Part shown: one piece after another, positions 19,010-29,674 of the stretch
Position numbering within the stretch: position 1 is the first letter of the stretch
Layout of the letters: each line of letters starts with the position of its first letter
Assembly: GCF_000478685.1 (NCBI RefSeq)
Contig: NZ_AMSD01000001.1
Location: 124,001 to 188,000, forward strand
Reading direction: 5' to 3'
DNA from: Candidatus Photodesmus katoptron Akat1
GTDB lineage: Bacteria; Pseudomonadota; Gammaproteobacteria; Enterobacterales; Vibrionaceae
Length of the DNA: 64,000 nt
Notes under the pieces: model-generated
Database searches by the model: none
Told to the model about the DNA's origin: nothing
What the model saw: the letters and a program-made list of their open reading frames with translations, nothing else
Position numbers and translations under genes: made by a program

Positions 19010-19349
19010 TACTTCTTTTACCAGTTCTTTATATTAAAGTACAAAGATACTAAACTTATCGCGAATAAATTTCAATATATTTACATAACTCTAGAATATA
19101 TAAAATTCTAAACTATTTAATAAGTTAGAATATCTAAATCTAATTAGAATAAAATAAAATACAATAATATTAATTAAATTTTAACAGATAGAATTATAAT
19201 AGTTTTTATAAAATGGAATAATATAGACATATATTAGAAATCACTTTTTGTGAAACACATAGAAAAAATTAGTATTAGAATAACATTGACTTATCTTTAT
19301 ATTAATATCATTATCTATTTCATTTTATAGTAGATAATATTTAACAAAT

Positions 19350-20927
19350 ATGAATTTAATTGATTTTTCATCCTCTTCATTATCATTGCTGCCTCCTTTA
19401 ATTGCAATTACCCTTGCTATAGTTATGCGTCGAGTATTACTTTCCCTAGGAATTGGTATTTTGGTTTCTGCTATTTTACTTACTAATTATTCCTTCATAT
19501 GCTCTGTAGATTATGTTATTCAAACTGTCTCAAATGTATTCTTTATACAAGAAAAAATTAATAGTGAGAATATATACATTCTAAGTTTCCTATTGTTATT
19601 AGGAGTTATGACTGCAATATTAACTTTATCTGGTGGTACTTTTGCATTTGCTAATTGGGCTAAAGGTAAAGTAAAAAACAAGCGTGGTTCAAAATTACTT
19701 GCAGCCTTCCTTGGCATAATTGTTTTTATAGATGATTATTTTAATAGCCTAGCTGTTGGTGCAATAGCAAGACCTATAACTGATCGCTTTTATGTATCTC
19801 GTGTAAAACTAGCTTATATTTTAGATTCTACTGCTGCATCAACGTGTGTTCTTGTGCCAATTTCTAGTTGGGGTGCTTATATCATGACAATCCTTAGCAG
19901 CATATTAATATCACACAGTTTAACAACAGAGTACTCACCATTAAGTTTATATCTACATCTCATTCCAATGAATTTCTATTCAATTTTTGCTATTCTTATG
20001 GTTTTTGCTGTGATAGTGTTTAAGTTAGATGTAGGTCCAATGCGTTATCATGAAATTAAAATTGAACAAAAAAAGTTTACTAATCCTGCATTTAAAAACA
20101 ACTCAAAAGAAGGCAATAGTTTTCCTAAAATAAAAGGAAAAGTCTCAGATCTTCTTATTCCTATATTTGCTCTTCTTGTTATGACTATAAGTATGATGCT
20201 TTATACAGGATATCACTCCATCACTAAAAATGGGAAACCATTTACGTTTTTTTCTATATTTGAAAATACTGATTTCAGCCTTTCTCTATTTTGCGGAGGG
20301 TTAGCCGGTGTGATCTTGTCATTGTTAATTACATTTCAAAAACGAATCCAATTAATACGAATTATGAAAACGGTTTGGATTGGTGCTCAATCAATGTTTG
20401 GTGCAATTTTAATTCTTCTATTTTCTTGGGTCATTGGTTCAAGTATCAGTGATATGAAAACTGGAATTTATCTTTCATCGCTTATTTCAAAAACTGACAT
20501 GCCTATTTATTTGTTACCTGTAATATTTTTCTTTATTTCTGGTTTAATGGCTTTTGCTACTGGAACTTCATGGGGAACCTTTGGTATTATGTTACCCCTT
20601 GCTGGCGATATAGCCACAACAATAAATATTGGACTATTTTTACCAATACTAAGTTCTGTTTTATCTGGTTCTGTATTTGGTGATCATTGCTCTCCTATTT
20701 CAGATACGACAATTTTATCTGCTACAGGAGCGAAATGTAATTATATTGACCATGTTGTAACCCAACTTCCATATGCATTATCTATAGCTATAACCGCAAC
20801 TGCTGGTTTTTTAACCCTAGCAAAAACTTCTTCTATTGCTATTTCTTTTTCTGTAGCAACAATAGTATTTGTTGCTACATGCTTAATTTTATCTATTCTA
20901 TCTAAATCTAAAATTAAGAACATGTAA
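19350..20927 (+). CDS. NhaC-type Na+/H+ antiporter family protein
   Basis: A 525-residue polytopic inner-membrane protein with about 11-13 hydrophobic segments. Family-like motifs include FIDDYFNSLAVGAIARPITD (about 125-144), VLVPISSWGAYIM (about 170) and, near the end, GTSWGTFGIMLPLAGD with VFGDHCSPISDTTILSATG, the hallmark of Na+/H+ antiporter family pfam03553 (NhaC/MleN-like). It likely exchanges Na+ or an organic acid for H+. The exact substrate cannot be read from sequence. It is transcribed divergently from hns with a 340-base AT-rich spacer that should hold both promoters. Confidence 0.87.
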   Translation: MNLIDFSSSSLSLLPPLIAITLAIVMRRVLLSLGIGILVSAILLTNYSFICSVDYVIQTVSNVFFIQEKINSENIYILSFLLLLGVMTAILTLSGGTFAFANWAKGKVKNKRGSKLLAAFLGIIVFIDDYFNSLAVGAIARPITDRFYVSRVKLAYILDSTAASTCVLVPISSWGAYIMTILSSILISHSLTTEYSPLSLYLHLIPMNFYSIFAILMVFAVIVFKLDVGPMRYHEIKIEQKKFTNPAFKNNSKEGNSFPKIKGKVSDLLIPIFALLVMTISMMLYTGYHSITKNGKPFTFFSIFENTDFSLSLFCGGLAGVILSLLITFQKRIQLIRIMKTVWIGAQSMFGAILILLFSWVIGSSISDMKTGIYLSSLISKTDMPIYLLPVIFFFISGLMAFATGTSWGTFGIMLPLAGDIATTINIGLFLPILSSVLSGSVFGDHCSPISDTTILSATGAKCNYIDHVVTQLPYALSIAITATAGFLTLAKTSSIAISFSVATIVFVATCLILSILSKSKIKNM

Positions 20928-21063
20928 TGTAATATTTAAACTAATCACTTATAATAATATAATAAAAGAGAAATAATAATGCTTTACTGTTACAGTTTAC
21001 TCTTTATTAATAAACTTCATTATATCCGTTAGTACTATCTGTTTAACTTAATAAATTGTCTCT

Positions 21064-22116
21064 ATGTTTACTATAGATTATTTTGTTCAGCATCTACATA
21101 AAGATATCTTTTTTATTATAGGAATTAGTTTTATTATTTGGATAGCTTGGCATCTTACTTATAAGCGTCTAAGCATTTTAGTTAATAAAACTAAATTTCA
21201 CTGGGATAATTTAGTTCTTGATGCATTTAAAATCCCTATAAGTGTATTAATTTGGTCTTGGCCCGCTATAATTTCACTCGACTTTTTCTTAAAGATTCAG
21301 TTTAATTTTAAAACTAACTGGTCCGAAAAATTAAAATTATTACTAATTTCTATAAGTTTTATCTGGATTGCTATTCGTATTATTAATAATACTGAAAAGT
21401 ATACCTTAATGAAAAAAAATAAAGATGCTACTACTTTACAAATTACTGCAAAAGTAGCTCGTTTATTCTTTATAGCTATAGGTATATTAATAATAATGCA
21501 ATCTTTTGGTCTCAGTTTATCTGGCGTATTGACTTTAAGTGGTATTAGCGGGCTAATCGTTGGTTTAGCAGCAAAAGATTTATTATCTAACTTTTTTGGT
21601 GGTCTAATGATCTACTTTGATCGTCCATTTAAAATCAATGATTGGATTCGCTCACCAGATCGTCAGATTGAAGGTACAGTAGAAAGCATTGGTTGGCGTA
21701 TTACAATAATTCGTACCTTTGATAAAAGACCGATTTATGTACCAAATTCAGTATTTAGCAATATAGTAGTTGAAAATCCATCTCGAATGTTCAACAGACG
21801 CATCAATGAAAATATCGGAATTCGTTATGAAGATGGAAAAAAAATTGTTCTTATCATTCCAGATATTAAAAGTATGTTAATGAACCATCCAGAAATTGAT
21901 GCTAAGCAAACTTTAATCGTGAGTTTCAACGCTTTTGGACCATCATCTTTGGACCTTCTAGTATATACATTTACAAAAACAATAAACTGGGTTCATTATC
22001 ATGAAGTTAAACAGGATATTTTGCTTAAGATTATGAATATCATTTATAAATACAATGCTGACATCGCATTTCCAACTCAAACTCTTAAATTAGAATCTAA
22101 ATATATATCTGATTAA
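21064..22116 (+). CDS. MscS-family mechanosensitive channel
   Basis: A 350-residue protein with four predicted N-terminal membrane segments followed by the MscS pore helix and beta domain. The pore-lining region contains LSGISGLIVGLAAKDLLSNF, rich in Gly/Ala as in TM3 of MscS. The beta domain has FDRPFKINDWIRSPDRQIEG and VESIGWRITIIRTFDKRPIYVPNS. Length and architecture are closest to the YnaI-type subgroup, about 343 residues, rather than the 286-residue MscS. It would act as an osmotic release valve in the inner membrane. It lies 136 bases after the antiporter, possibly co-transcribed, giving a small ion/osmotic cluster. Confidence 0.88.
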   Translation: MFTIDYFVQHLHKDIFFIIGISFIIWIAWHLTYKRLSILVNKTKFHWDNLVLDAFKIPISVLIWSWPAIISLDFFLKIQFNFKTNWSEKLKLLLISISFIWIAIRIINNTEKYTLMKKNKDATTLQITAKVARLFFIAIGILIIMQSFGLSLSGVLTLSGISGLIVGLAAKDLLSNFFGGLMIYFDRPFKINDWIRSPDRQIEGTVESIGWRITIIRTFDKRPIYVPNSVFSNIVVENPSRMFNRRINENIGIRYEDGKKIVLIIPDIKSMLMNHPEIDAKQTLIVSFNAFGPSSLDLLVYTFTKTINWVHYHEVKQDILLKIMNIIYKYNADIAFPTQTLKLESKYISD

Positions 22117-22871
22117 TCAGCTATTCTTTTCCTATGCTTTATTTCTAAATGAAGCCCTATAATGTATAATGCAAGACAAACTATCTACATATATTCAAAT
22201 ATAGAAATGTGTCTCTCACTTAAATATAAGAGCATTCTTGACTAAGAATATACTTTTTACTAAAGAAAGGGGAAAATCAAAGCAAAATTATATAATGTGA
22301 AAAAAATAATATGCATCAAACTTTATGTGATAAGAAAAGATTAAAAATTTAATATTCACTCTAAAGTCATTTCTAAACTTTGGTATTATCTTTGATAAAA
22401 TTAATAATAGAAACAGTGAGTTATAAAGTTTAAAAACTTTAATTATAATAGGATTAAAGCTTTCATTGTTTAATAATGATCTAGCTAAATCTAATCATTA
22501 TAGAAATTTTCATGAAAAATAAAGGATTTATTATGACACTGCTAACAAATGGCAAACAAAAATCATTATGAACTAATATTAATTGATAATTCTATGTTTA
22601 GAATAGATGGAATTTAGACGTATTATTGATATACGTTCTATGAACAATGAAAAAAATAACACACTAATTTTAGTGTTATACAGTAAATCTTTTTAAAAAA
22701 ATTAAAAAACTAATACTACAGACTGTAGCTGATTGTAAAATTATTAATAAACAAAAAATAAATAAAATTTTAGATAAACAACTATGAAAAATTGTAAATA
22801 GAAAATTTTAAATTGCTTATAACATTCTAATTAACTTATTGTTTCAAAATAATAATCGAAGGAATTTTAAT
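22117..22871. other. 750-base gap before fabV, no intact gene
   Basis: Very AT-rich. A short start-like stretch (AAAGGATTTATTATGAC near 22525) leads to a 13-codon frame and then a stop. A perfect hairpin ACACTAA-TT-TTAGTGT lies at 22661-22676 and may be a relic terminator. I do not recognise any protein remnant. Confidence 0.45.
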
Positions 22872-24062
22872 ATGATCATTAAACCAAAAATCCGAGGTTT
22901 TGTTTGTACTACTGCTCACCCTATAGGTTGTGAAGTTAACGTAAAAAAACAAATAGCCTACACTAAAAAGCAAGGAATAATTCAGAATATAGCAAAACGT
23001 GTATTAATTATTGGTTCTTCTAGTGGTTATGGTTTATCTTCTCGGATTGCTCTAGCATTTGGTGGAAATGCATCTACAATTGGTATTTTCTTTGAAAAAC
23101 CAGAGACTGAAAAGAAAACAGGCACTGCCGGTTTCTATAATGCAATGGCTTTAGATAAAATAGCTAATCAAGCAGGTTTATACTCAAAAAGCCTAAATGG
23201 AGACGCTTTTTCAGATTCAGTCAAGAAAAAAACAATAAAACTAATAAAAGAAGATTTAGGTCAGATTGATATGCTAGTTTACTCACTAGCCTCTCCAATA
23301 AGACAATTACCTGAGACAGGCAAAATTATTCGTTCAGTTTTAAAACCTATAGGTAAAACATATACTTCAATAGCGGTAGATACAAACAAAGATCTAATTG
23401 TTAAAGCAAATATTCAACCTGCAACACAAGCTGAAATAAAAGATACTGTAACTGTAATGGGAGGTGGAGATTGGGAACTTTGGATAAATGCTCTTCTAGA
23501 TGCAAATGTATTAGCAAAAGGCTGTAAAACGATTGCCTACAGTTATATTGGTACAGAAATAACATGGCCTATTTACTGGAATGGAACAATTGGTAAAGCT
23601 AAAAAACATTTAGAGTATACAGCATCACTCCTAAATAAAAAATTGTCAACAATAATCAGTGGTAGTGCTAATATCGTTGTTCTGAAATCAGTTATAACTC
23701 AAGCTAGTTCTGCTATTCCAATAATGCCACTATATATTTCGATAGTATTTAAAGAAATGAGGAAAAAAGGGATCCACGAAGGTTGTATTGAAAATATTTA
23801 TCGACTTTTTAGTCAACATTTGCATACCAAGAAGACTTTATCTTCAAATATAGACAGTGAAAATCGTTTACGACTAGATGATTGGGAACTTCGTGAAGAT
23901 ATCCAACAAAACTGTTATAAAATATGGTCAAATATTACTTCAGAAAATTTAAAAGAATTATCAGATTATAGTGAATATAAACAAGAATTTTTAGGATTAT
24001 TTGGTTTTGGTCTTAAAGAAGTAAACTATGAAAAATCAATAAATCTATTAGAAATAAAATAA
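22872..24062 (+). CDS. fabV: Trans-2-enoyl-ACP/CoA reductase (NADH), FabV
   Basis: A 396-residue single-chain enoyl reductase completing each cycle of fatty-acid elongation, first characterised in Vibrio cholerae. The N-terminus [19 protein letters not shown] is typical. The cofactor turn is [17 protein letters not shown]. The FabV active-site pattern Y-x8-K is seen in [16 protein letters not shown] start at ATG 22872, behind GAAGGA at 22858-22863, rather than at an upstream TTG. The catalytic residues are intact. As no other enoyl reductase lies in the window, this may be the sole one. Confidence 0.94.
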   Translation: MIIKPKIRGFVCTTAHPIGCEVNVKKQIAYTKKQGIIQNIAKRVLIIGSSSGYGLSSRIALAFGGNASTIGIFFEKPETEKKTGTAGFYNAMALDKIANQAGLYSKSLNGDAFSDSVKKKTIKLIKEDLGQIDMLVYSLASPIRQLPETGKIIRSVLKPIGKTYTSIAVDTNKDLIVKANIQPATQAEIKDTVTVMGGGDWELWINALLDANVLAKGCKTIAYSYIGTEITWPIYWNGTIGKAKKHLEYTASLLNKKLSTIISGSANIVVLKSVITQASSAIPIMPLYISIVFKEMRKKGIHEGCIENIYRLFSQHLHTKKTLSSNIDSENRLRLDDWELREDIQQNCYKIWSNITSENLKELSDYSEYKQEFLGLFGFGLKEVNYEKSINLLEIK

Positions 24063-24550
24063 ATTATAGTATAGCAAATTAACAATTATCATCTATCATA
24101 GTATGATAAACCGATACAGTTTTTGCTTAATTTAATTTGTAAAGCAGAAATACCCAAATGGCTAGAAATATACAATTTTGCTTTTATGCACAACAAAACT
24201 GGCCTTATATACGGTAAATATGAAGACCTTCAGGATATGCTACATATACATGTATACTGCTATAGAAATAGTAAATAAAATACCTATTATATTTAGTTTT
24301 TTTAAGTAATTCTATACATTGTCGTGCACTATTATGGAAAATCATTTAACATTTTCTATTTCTACTTTATGCAGCACTATACATAACAAATGCACTTATA
24401 AAACATATCCATTTATTTCTAAAAAAATAGATTAATAATATTTAGAGTATATAACTAACTACATTATACATATAACATTTAGCAACCTCATCCAATAAAA
24501 TTATAAAAGATTGAATTTTTATTTATTATAGATAGTTGATAGGAATCGAT
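24063..24550. other. Intergenic region fabV to fur remnant
   Basis: About 490 bases. A TTATCAT/ATGATAA stem at 24086-24109 with a 10-base loop may weakly terminate fabV transcription. Near 24178-24240 the plus strand reads FMHNKTGLIYGKYEDLQD, coding-like but unrecognised and soon interrupted. The AT-rich end before 24551 would hold the old fur promoter. Confidence 0.4.
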
Positions 24551-24966
24551 ATGTCAAATAATCAAGATTTGATGGATGCTGGTCTTAAAGTTACTACATC
24601 AAGATTAAAGAGTCTAGAACTTTTTCAGCAACCAAAATATCAACATATTACTGCTGAAGATTTATACAAGAAATTAATCCAGATAAAAGAAAATATTAGT
24701 ATATCGAGTTTTAAATCAATTTAACAATGTAAGATCAGTATTTGAACTATCCAGAAAAGAATACCATGATCATCTATTATATTTAGGTTGTGAGAAAGTG
24801 ACTGAGTTTTTAGATAAAATTATCGAACAGAGACAAAAAAATTGTTGCACAACATAATCTAATTCTAACTTTCCATAAACTTTATTTATATGCTAAACAC
24901 TCAGATATAAATACCTCATGTAAAAATAATTCCAATGCATACATAAAATACGTAAACAAACATTAA
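24551..24966 (+). pseudogene. fur: Degraded fur (ferric uptake regulator)
   Basis: The first frame gives MSNNQDLMDAGLKVTTSRLK, then HITAEDLYKKLIQIKENIS, a clear Fur N-terminus with its winged-helix start. The next frame gives YRVLNQFNNVRSVFELSRKE and HDHLLYLGCEKVTEFLD; a third gives KIVAQHNLILTFHKLYLYA. The LATV segment and roughly 15 residues around the DDAGIVTRH region of intact Fur are missing, and a frame change occurs at an A7 run near 24834. Fur represses iron uptake with Fe2+ as co-repressor. With deletions and at least two frame breaks it cannot be functional. It sits immediately before glnS on the opposite strand. Confidence 0.95.
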
Positions 24967-24992
24967 TTTCAATACTTGTGAAAAAATAATGT

Positions 24993-26657
24993 TCAATCGA
25001 AGCTCCAAGTTTCACGTAAACTCACAGTTCGGTTAAATACTAATGATTGAGGTTTTGAATGTTTTGAATCTAAGCAAAAATAGCCAATGCGTTCAAATTG
25101 AAATCTTTGCCCTGGTTTCGCTGTAGCTAAACTAGGTTCAACAAAGCCTTGTACTTTACATAGAGATTTAGAATTAATAGCATTAATAAAATCATCAACA
25201 GAATCTGGATTAGGAATCGTAAATAGATGATCATATAATCGAATTTCAGCAATTAACGCTTTATCAGCTGATATCCAATGAATTACCCTTTTTACTTTAC
25301 GTTTATTTGGATTTTTACCTAAGCTATCCATATCATAACTGCAGTAAATAGTAGTAATTTTACCTTGCTTATCTTTTTTTATACCTTTAGCGCGAATAAT
25401 ATAAGAACCACGTAATCGAACTTCTTGACCTAATACTAAACGCTTATATGTTTCAGTTTCTATTTCACGAAAATCATTGCGTTCGATCCAAATAACACGA
25501 CCAAAAGGTACTTCACGAAAACCCATTTCAGGCTTATTAGGATGATTTCTAATTAACAATGTTTCTGTATTTTTTTCATTATAGTTTTCAATAATTACTT
25601 TAACAGGATTAAGAACAGCCATTACCCTTGGTGTGGTTTTATTTAAATCAGCCCTAATACAAGATTCTAAAGAACTAAATTCAATCATATTTTCTTGTTT
25701 AGTTACACCAACACGCTGACAAAAATCTCGTATGGCTTTTGCTGTAAAACCACGACGGCGTAATCCAGAGATTGTAGGCATCCGCGGATCATCCCATCCT
25801 TCCACTAAATTGCTTTTAACTAATTGGTTTAACTTGCGCTTTGACATTATAGTATATTGTAAATTTAATCGACTAAATTCATACTGATTAGGTCGACAAG
25901 CAATTGTAATATTATCTAATATCCAATCATATAAACGACGATTATCTTGAAATTCTAAAGTACAAATTGAGTGAGTGATCCCTTCTAATGCATCAGAAAT
26001 ACAATGACTAAAATCATACATAGGATAGATACACCAATTATTACCAGTTTGTTGATGTCTGATAAATCGAATACGATAAAGAACTGGATCTCGCATTATG
26101 ATGAAAGAGGAATTCATATCAATCTTGGCACGCAAACATGCTTCACCTTCTTTAAATTTTCCAAGACGCATTTTTTTAAATAAATCTAAATTTTTCTGAA
26201 TGCTTCTAGAACGATAAGGACTAGGTTTACCTGGAGAACTTAAAGTGCCTCGATATTCACGAATCTGCTTAGGATTTAGCTCATCAACATAAGCTAAACC
26301 CTTGTTGATTAATTCTATCGCATATTTATAAAATTCATCAAAGTAATTAGAAGAATAATGAATATCCCCAGACCATTTAAATCCTAGCCAAATCAAATCA
26401 TTTTTAATTGATTTAATATATTCAAGATCTTCTTTTTCAGGATTAGTATCATCAAAACGAAGATTACATTTACCTAAGTAATCTTTAGCAATACCAAAAT
26501 TTAAACAAATAGACTTAGCATGACCAATATGAAGATAACCATTAGGTTCAGGCGGAAAACGAGTATGTATGCTCTTATGTATGCCATTTTTTAAATCATT
26601 ATCAATAATCTGTCGAATAAAGTTTGATGGAACAACTGATTCCTTATTATTTATCAT
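24993..26657 (-). CDS. glnS: Glutaminyl-tRNA synthetase
   Basis: A 554-residue class I synthetase, exactly the E. coli length, that charges tRNA-Gln. HIGH-type motif: [16 protein letters not shown] (about residues 36-51). KMSKS-type motif: [10 protein letters not shown] (about 270). Other GlnRS signatures are [12 protein letters not shown] and [19 protein letters not shown]. The C-terminal anticodon-binding beta barrels are complete through the end. No truncation is seen, in contrast to metG. It converges with the fur remnant. Confidence 0.97.
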   Translation of the reverse strand: MINNKESVVPSNFIRQIIDNDLKNGIHKSIHTRFPPEPNGYLHIGHAKSICLNFGIAKDYLGKCNLRFDDTNPEKEDLEYIKSIKNDLIWLGFKWSGDIHYSSNYFDEFYKYAIELINKGLAYVDELNPKQIREYRGTLSSPGKPSPYRSRSIQKNLDLFKKMRLGKFKEGEACLRAKIDMNSSFIIMRDPVLYRIRFIRHQQTGNNWCIYPMYDFSHCISDALEGITHSICTLEFQDNRRLYDWILDNITIACRPNQYEFSRLNLQYTIMSKRKLNQLVKSNLVEGWDDPRMPTISGLRRRGFTAKAIRDFCQRVGVTKQENMIEFSSLESCIRADLNKTTPRVMAVLNPVKVIIENYNEKNTETLLIRNHPNKPEMGFREVPFGRVIWIERNDFREIETETYKRLVLGQEVRLRGSYIIRAKGIKKDKQGKITTIYCSYDMDSLGKNPNKRKVKRVIHWISADKALIAEIRLYDHLFTIPNPDSVDDFINAINSKSLCKVQGFVEPSLATAKPGQRFQFERIGYFCLDSKHSKPQSLVFNRTVSLRETWSFD

Positions 26658-26882
26658 AAAACCTCATATCTCTAGTTATATAACTTAAAAATAAACTTAA
26701 TCGAATCAAAATACACATTTATGTATAACACATTATATAGTTAAAGCAAATCTGACAGAACAAGAAGATTAAATATTTTTATACAATCTATTTATAGATT
26801 AATATTTAACATACTAAACAGACCAGTTTTTTTAAAATGCCATATATAATTTATCCTAATTTTAGCTAGAATAATACAAACT

Positions 26883-27602
26883 ATGTTCTTAACTCCTTAC
26901 TTCTCAAATTACAATCAACAGTTTAAGTTTACCCGTAAACAAGCAAGTTACTTCGCTAAAAAAGTTGCTGGTGATTATAATCCAATCCATGATGAACATA
27001 ATAAACGTTTCTGTGTTCCTGGAGATTTACTCTTTGCAGTTTTCTTACAAAAAAAAGGGATCAGTCAAAAAATGCGTTTTGATTTTGCTGAAATGGTTAA
27101 TGATAGAATTGCATTACAAATTGAGAATAAATCAGAACAAAAAAAGTCTGTTGTTGATAAAAACGGTAAAGAATATTTGCATATAACCCATGATGGGAAT
27201 ATTAATTATGACGAAAAATTAATTGAATGTTTAGTGGTTGATTATGTACAATTTTCTGGTATGAGCTTCCCAGAAATTATGGTGCCACTGATGGAAAAAC
27301 AAAAAATGATGATTAGCTGTAACCGACCATTAGTCATTTATGAAAGCATGGAAATTGAGTTTAATCATTTAAATCTTATTCAACCAAAAGTTGAATTCTT
27401 AGACGCCACCTTTGACGTAGTAGGAAAAAGAGCTTTTATAACACTAAATTTTATCTTTAAAGAAAATAAAATTATTGTAGGTAAAGGTATTAAACGTATG
27501 ATAGCAGGAGGTCTTAGACCTTACGTAAAAAAAGAAGTTGATGATTTAATTAATCATTTCAATAAACGAAAAGACATTTTTTTATCAAAACTAGCTGCTT
27601 AG
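26883..27602 (+). CDS. DUF3581 family protein (hotdog-like)
   Basis: A 239-residue protein resembling the DUF3581 family found in vibrios and related marine gammaproteobacteria. The N-terminal part, FTRKQASYFAKKVAGDYNPIHDE, carries an NPIHDE motif like the hydratase/dehydratase active-site loop of MaoC hotdog enzymes, which hints at an acyl-thioester substrate. The family function is unknown to me. No signal peptide or membrane segment is present. It is transcribed divergently from glnS and is followed by purC after 110 bases. Confidence 0.78.
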   Translation: MFLTPYFSNYNQQFKFTRKQASYFAKKVAGDYNPIHDEHNKRFCVPGDLLFAVFLQKKGISQKMRFDFAEMVNDRIALQIENKSEQKKSVVDKNGKEYLHITHDGNINYDEKLIECLVVDYVQFSGMSFPEIMVPLMEKQKMMISCNRPLVIYESMEIEFNHLNLIQPKVEFLDATFDVVGKRAFITLNFIFKENKIIVGKGIKRMIAGGLRPYVKKEVDDLINHFNKRKDIFLSKLAA

Positions 27603-27712
27603 CTATAAAGTTTCCTTAATAGAAAACAAGAATAAGATTTCATTAGTAGCAGAATAAAATCTGTTTAATATTCAAAAAAAATCTTCTTTACTAAGGATTA
27701 AGGATAGTAAAG

Positions 27713-28813
27713 GTGTTTAAAAACCAATTGTTAACAATTACTCATGATTTTCCGATCCGTACTGATAAACCAATATATAATGGGAAAATTCGTTCAATAT
27801 ATTTCTTAACTTCAGAGGATAGCAAACGCCTTATCAAACAAAAAGAATACAATATTTCTCCTGATTCATTGTTAGCCGTCATGATAGTTAGTGATAGGAT
27901 TTCAGCATTTGACTGTATTTGGCATACTAAGGGAAGATTGAACGGAATTCTAGGTAAAGGAGCTGCTATTAATAGTATTTCTAAATATTGGTTTAAAGTA
28001 TTTAAAACAAACGGCTTAGCTGACAATCATATTGTAGATATTCCACATCCTTTAGTTTGGATTATACAAAAGACCAAGCCTATCATGATTGAGGCAATCT
28101 GTCGTAAGTTTCTAACAGGCTCAATCTGGAGAGATTACAAACAAGGGAAAAGAAAATTTTCTAATCTTATTCTACCAGAAGGTCTGAAAAAAAATACAGA
28201 ATTACCAGAAATTATCATTACACCATCAACAAAAGGAATCCTCCGAGGTATTCCTGGAGTTTCTGAAACTACAGACGCTAATATTTCTCGAAAAAATATT
28301 GAAGACAACTTTAATTTATTTAATTTTCTAAAAATAGAAGATATCACAGAATATGAAAGACTTTCAAAAAAAGGTTTTTCTATCATTAGTAATAAACTAA
28401 AAACCATTGGACAAACTTTCATTGATACTAAATTTGAATTTGGTTACATAACTAATACTACTGGTAAGAAAAAACTAATTTATATAGATGAAGTGGGTAC
28501 ACCAGATTCTTCTCGTATTTGGAATACTCAAGAGTACAAAATTGGAAATATTATTGAACTATCAAAAGAAAAATTTCGCCAATTTTTACTTGAGTATATT
28601 CCGGATAGCGATATTTTATTAAATAAAGAACGAATAGTAGAAAGACAAAAAATAGCATGTAATAGCAAGTTACCAAGGAATATTTTATTAAAAATATCAG
28701 ATCTTTATCTAAATGCTGCTGAAATTATTACTGGACAAGCTATTTCTCTAAGTAGAAATCCAAAACAAGAAATTCTAAAAATATTAGATGAAGAGTACCA
28801 TCTTATTAAATAA
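27713..28813 (+). CDS. purC: Phosphoribosylaminoimidazole-succinocarboxamide synthase
   Basis: A 366-residue SAICAR synthetase, the longer form used by vibrios rather than the 237-residue E. coli type. It joins CAIR and aspartate using ATP in purine synthesis. Motifs are GKIRSIYF near the N-terminus (ATP loop), [30 protein letters not shown] and the metal/aspartate region [14 protein letters not shown]. The GTG start at 27713 follows AAGGATAGTAAAGG; I see no ATG that would preserve the N-terminus. It converges with mlaA, 35 bases apart. Confidence 0.93.
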   Translation: MFKNQLLTITHDFPIRTDKPIYNGKIRSIYFLTSEDSKRLIKQKEYNISPDSLLAVMIVSDRISAFDCIWHTKGRLNGILGKGAAINSISKYWFKVFKTNGLADNHIVDIPHPLVWIIQKTKPIMIEAICRKFLTGSIWRDYKQGKRKFSNLILPEGLKKNTELPEIIITPSTKGILRGIPGVSETTDANISRKNIEDNFNLFNFLKIEDITEYERLSKKGFSIISNKLKTIGQTFIDTKFEFGYITNTTGKKKLIYIDEVGTPDSSRIWNTQEYKIGNIIELSKEKFRQFLLEYIPDSDILLNKERIVERQKIACNSKLPRNILLKISDLYLNAAEIITGQAISLSRNPKQEILKILDEEYHLIK

Positions 28814-28848
28814 GACAAAACAATTTTTTAATCAAAAAGAACAGAACT

Positions 28849-29583
28849 TCATTTCATCTTATCTAAAAAAATATCTAGATAGTCTTCTTCATCATCAGAG
28901 TAATCATTAATTTTTATTCCAGATTTAAATGTTTGATTTTGCAGGTACATTTCTCTAAATAATATATATGGATCCAGTGAGTTTTTCAATTGAATTTCTT
29001 GAGATGATAAAGAAAACCTAGATTCCATGTATTCAAAAAACATCTTTAAGTAAAAAATACTGTTTATATAGAATAAGGGGGGATATAGAAAATCGACTAA
29101 GTTTGCAATTTCTCTTGGAATTAATGGTCCATAAAAAGGTAACATTAAATAAGGACCATTCTCCAATCCATAATAACCGAGAAAATGACTAAATTTCTTA
29201 TGAGAATAGCTATTTATACCTAATAATGAAGCTACATCAATGCAACCTAGCATACCAAATGTGCTATTTAACAAAAACCGATTAAAATGATGTAAAGATT
29301 TTTTCGGGTCCTGCATTAAAAGAGTATTAATCATACTGGAAGGTTCACTTAAATTACCTAAAAAATTTTTGATACAACTTCTAATTGGAATAGGAACTTT
29401 ACTAATATAGAAAAATGATACAGGATAAAGAATATATGGATCTAAATAATCATAATTTATTTCCCATATAATACGATTTAAGTCCTCTAAAGGATCTTTA
29501 TTGTTATTTTCATTGATTCTAGTTGAGATTGAACAGCCTACTGATGAAGCTACAAAAAAAAGTAAAATTAAAGCACGTATCAT
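28849..29583 (-). CDS. mlaA: MlaA/VacJ lipoprotein of the lipid-asymmetry pathway
   Basis: A 244-residue outer-membrane lipoprotein. The signal peptide MIRALILLFFVASSVGC ends in a lipobox with Cys at 17. The core has DPLEDLNRIIWEINYDYLDP (typical VacJ start), then GCIDVASLLG and FSHFLGYYGLENGPYLMLPF. MlaA removes misplaced phospholipids from the outer leaflet and hands them to MlaC. The C-terminus is acidic (DDEEDYLDIFLD). In vibrios it lies next to the ccm operon, as here. Confidence 0.92.
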   Translation of the reverse strand: MIRALILLFFVASSVGCSISTRINENNNKDPLEDLNRIIWEINYDYLDPYILYPVSFFYISKVPIPIRSCIKNFLGNLSEPSSMINTLLMQDPKKSLHHFNRFLLNSTFGMLGCIDVASLLGINSYSHKKFSHFLGYYGLENGPYLMLPFYGPLIPREIANLVDFLYPPLFYINSIFYLKMFFEYMESRFSLSSQEIQLKNSLDPYILFREMYLQNQTFKSGIKINDYSDDEEDYLDIFLDKMK

Positions 29584-29674
29584 ATAAGTTATCCACAGAG
29601 TGTTTAATATTTAAAAAATTATAAAATTACTCTACCTATAATCTTATGGGCTTAATAAAAGCTAACCTGAAAAA

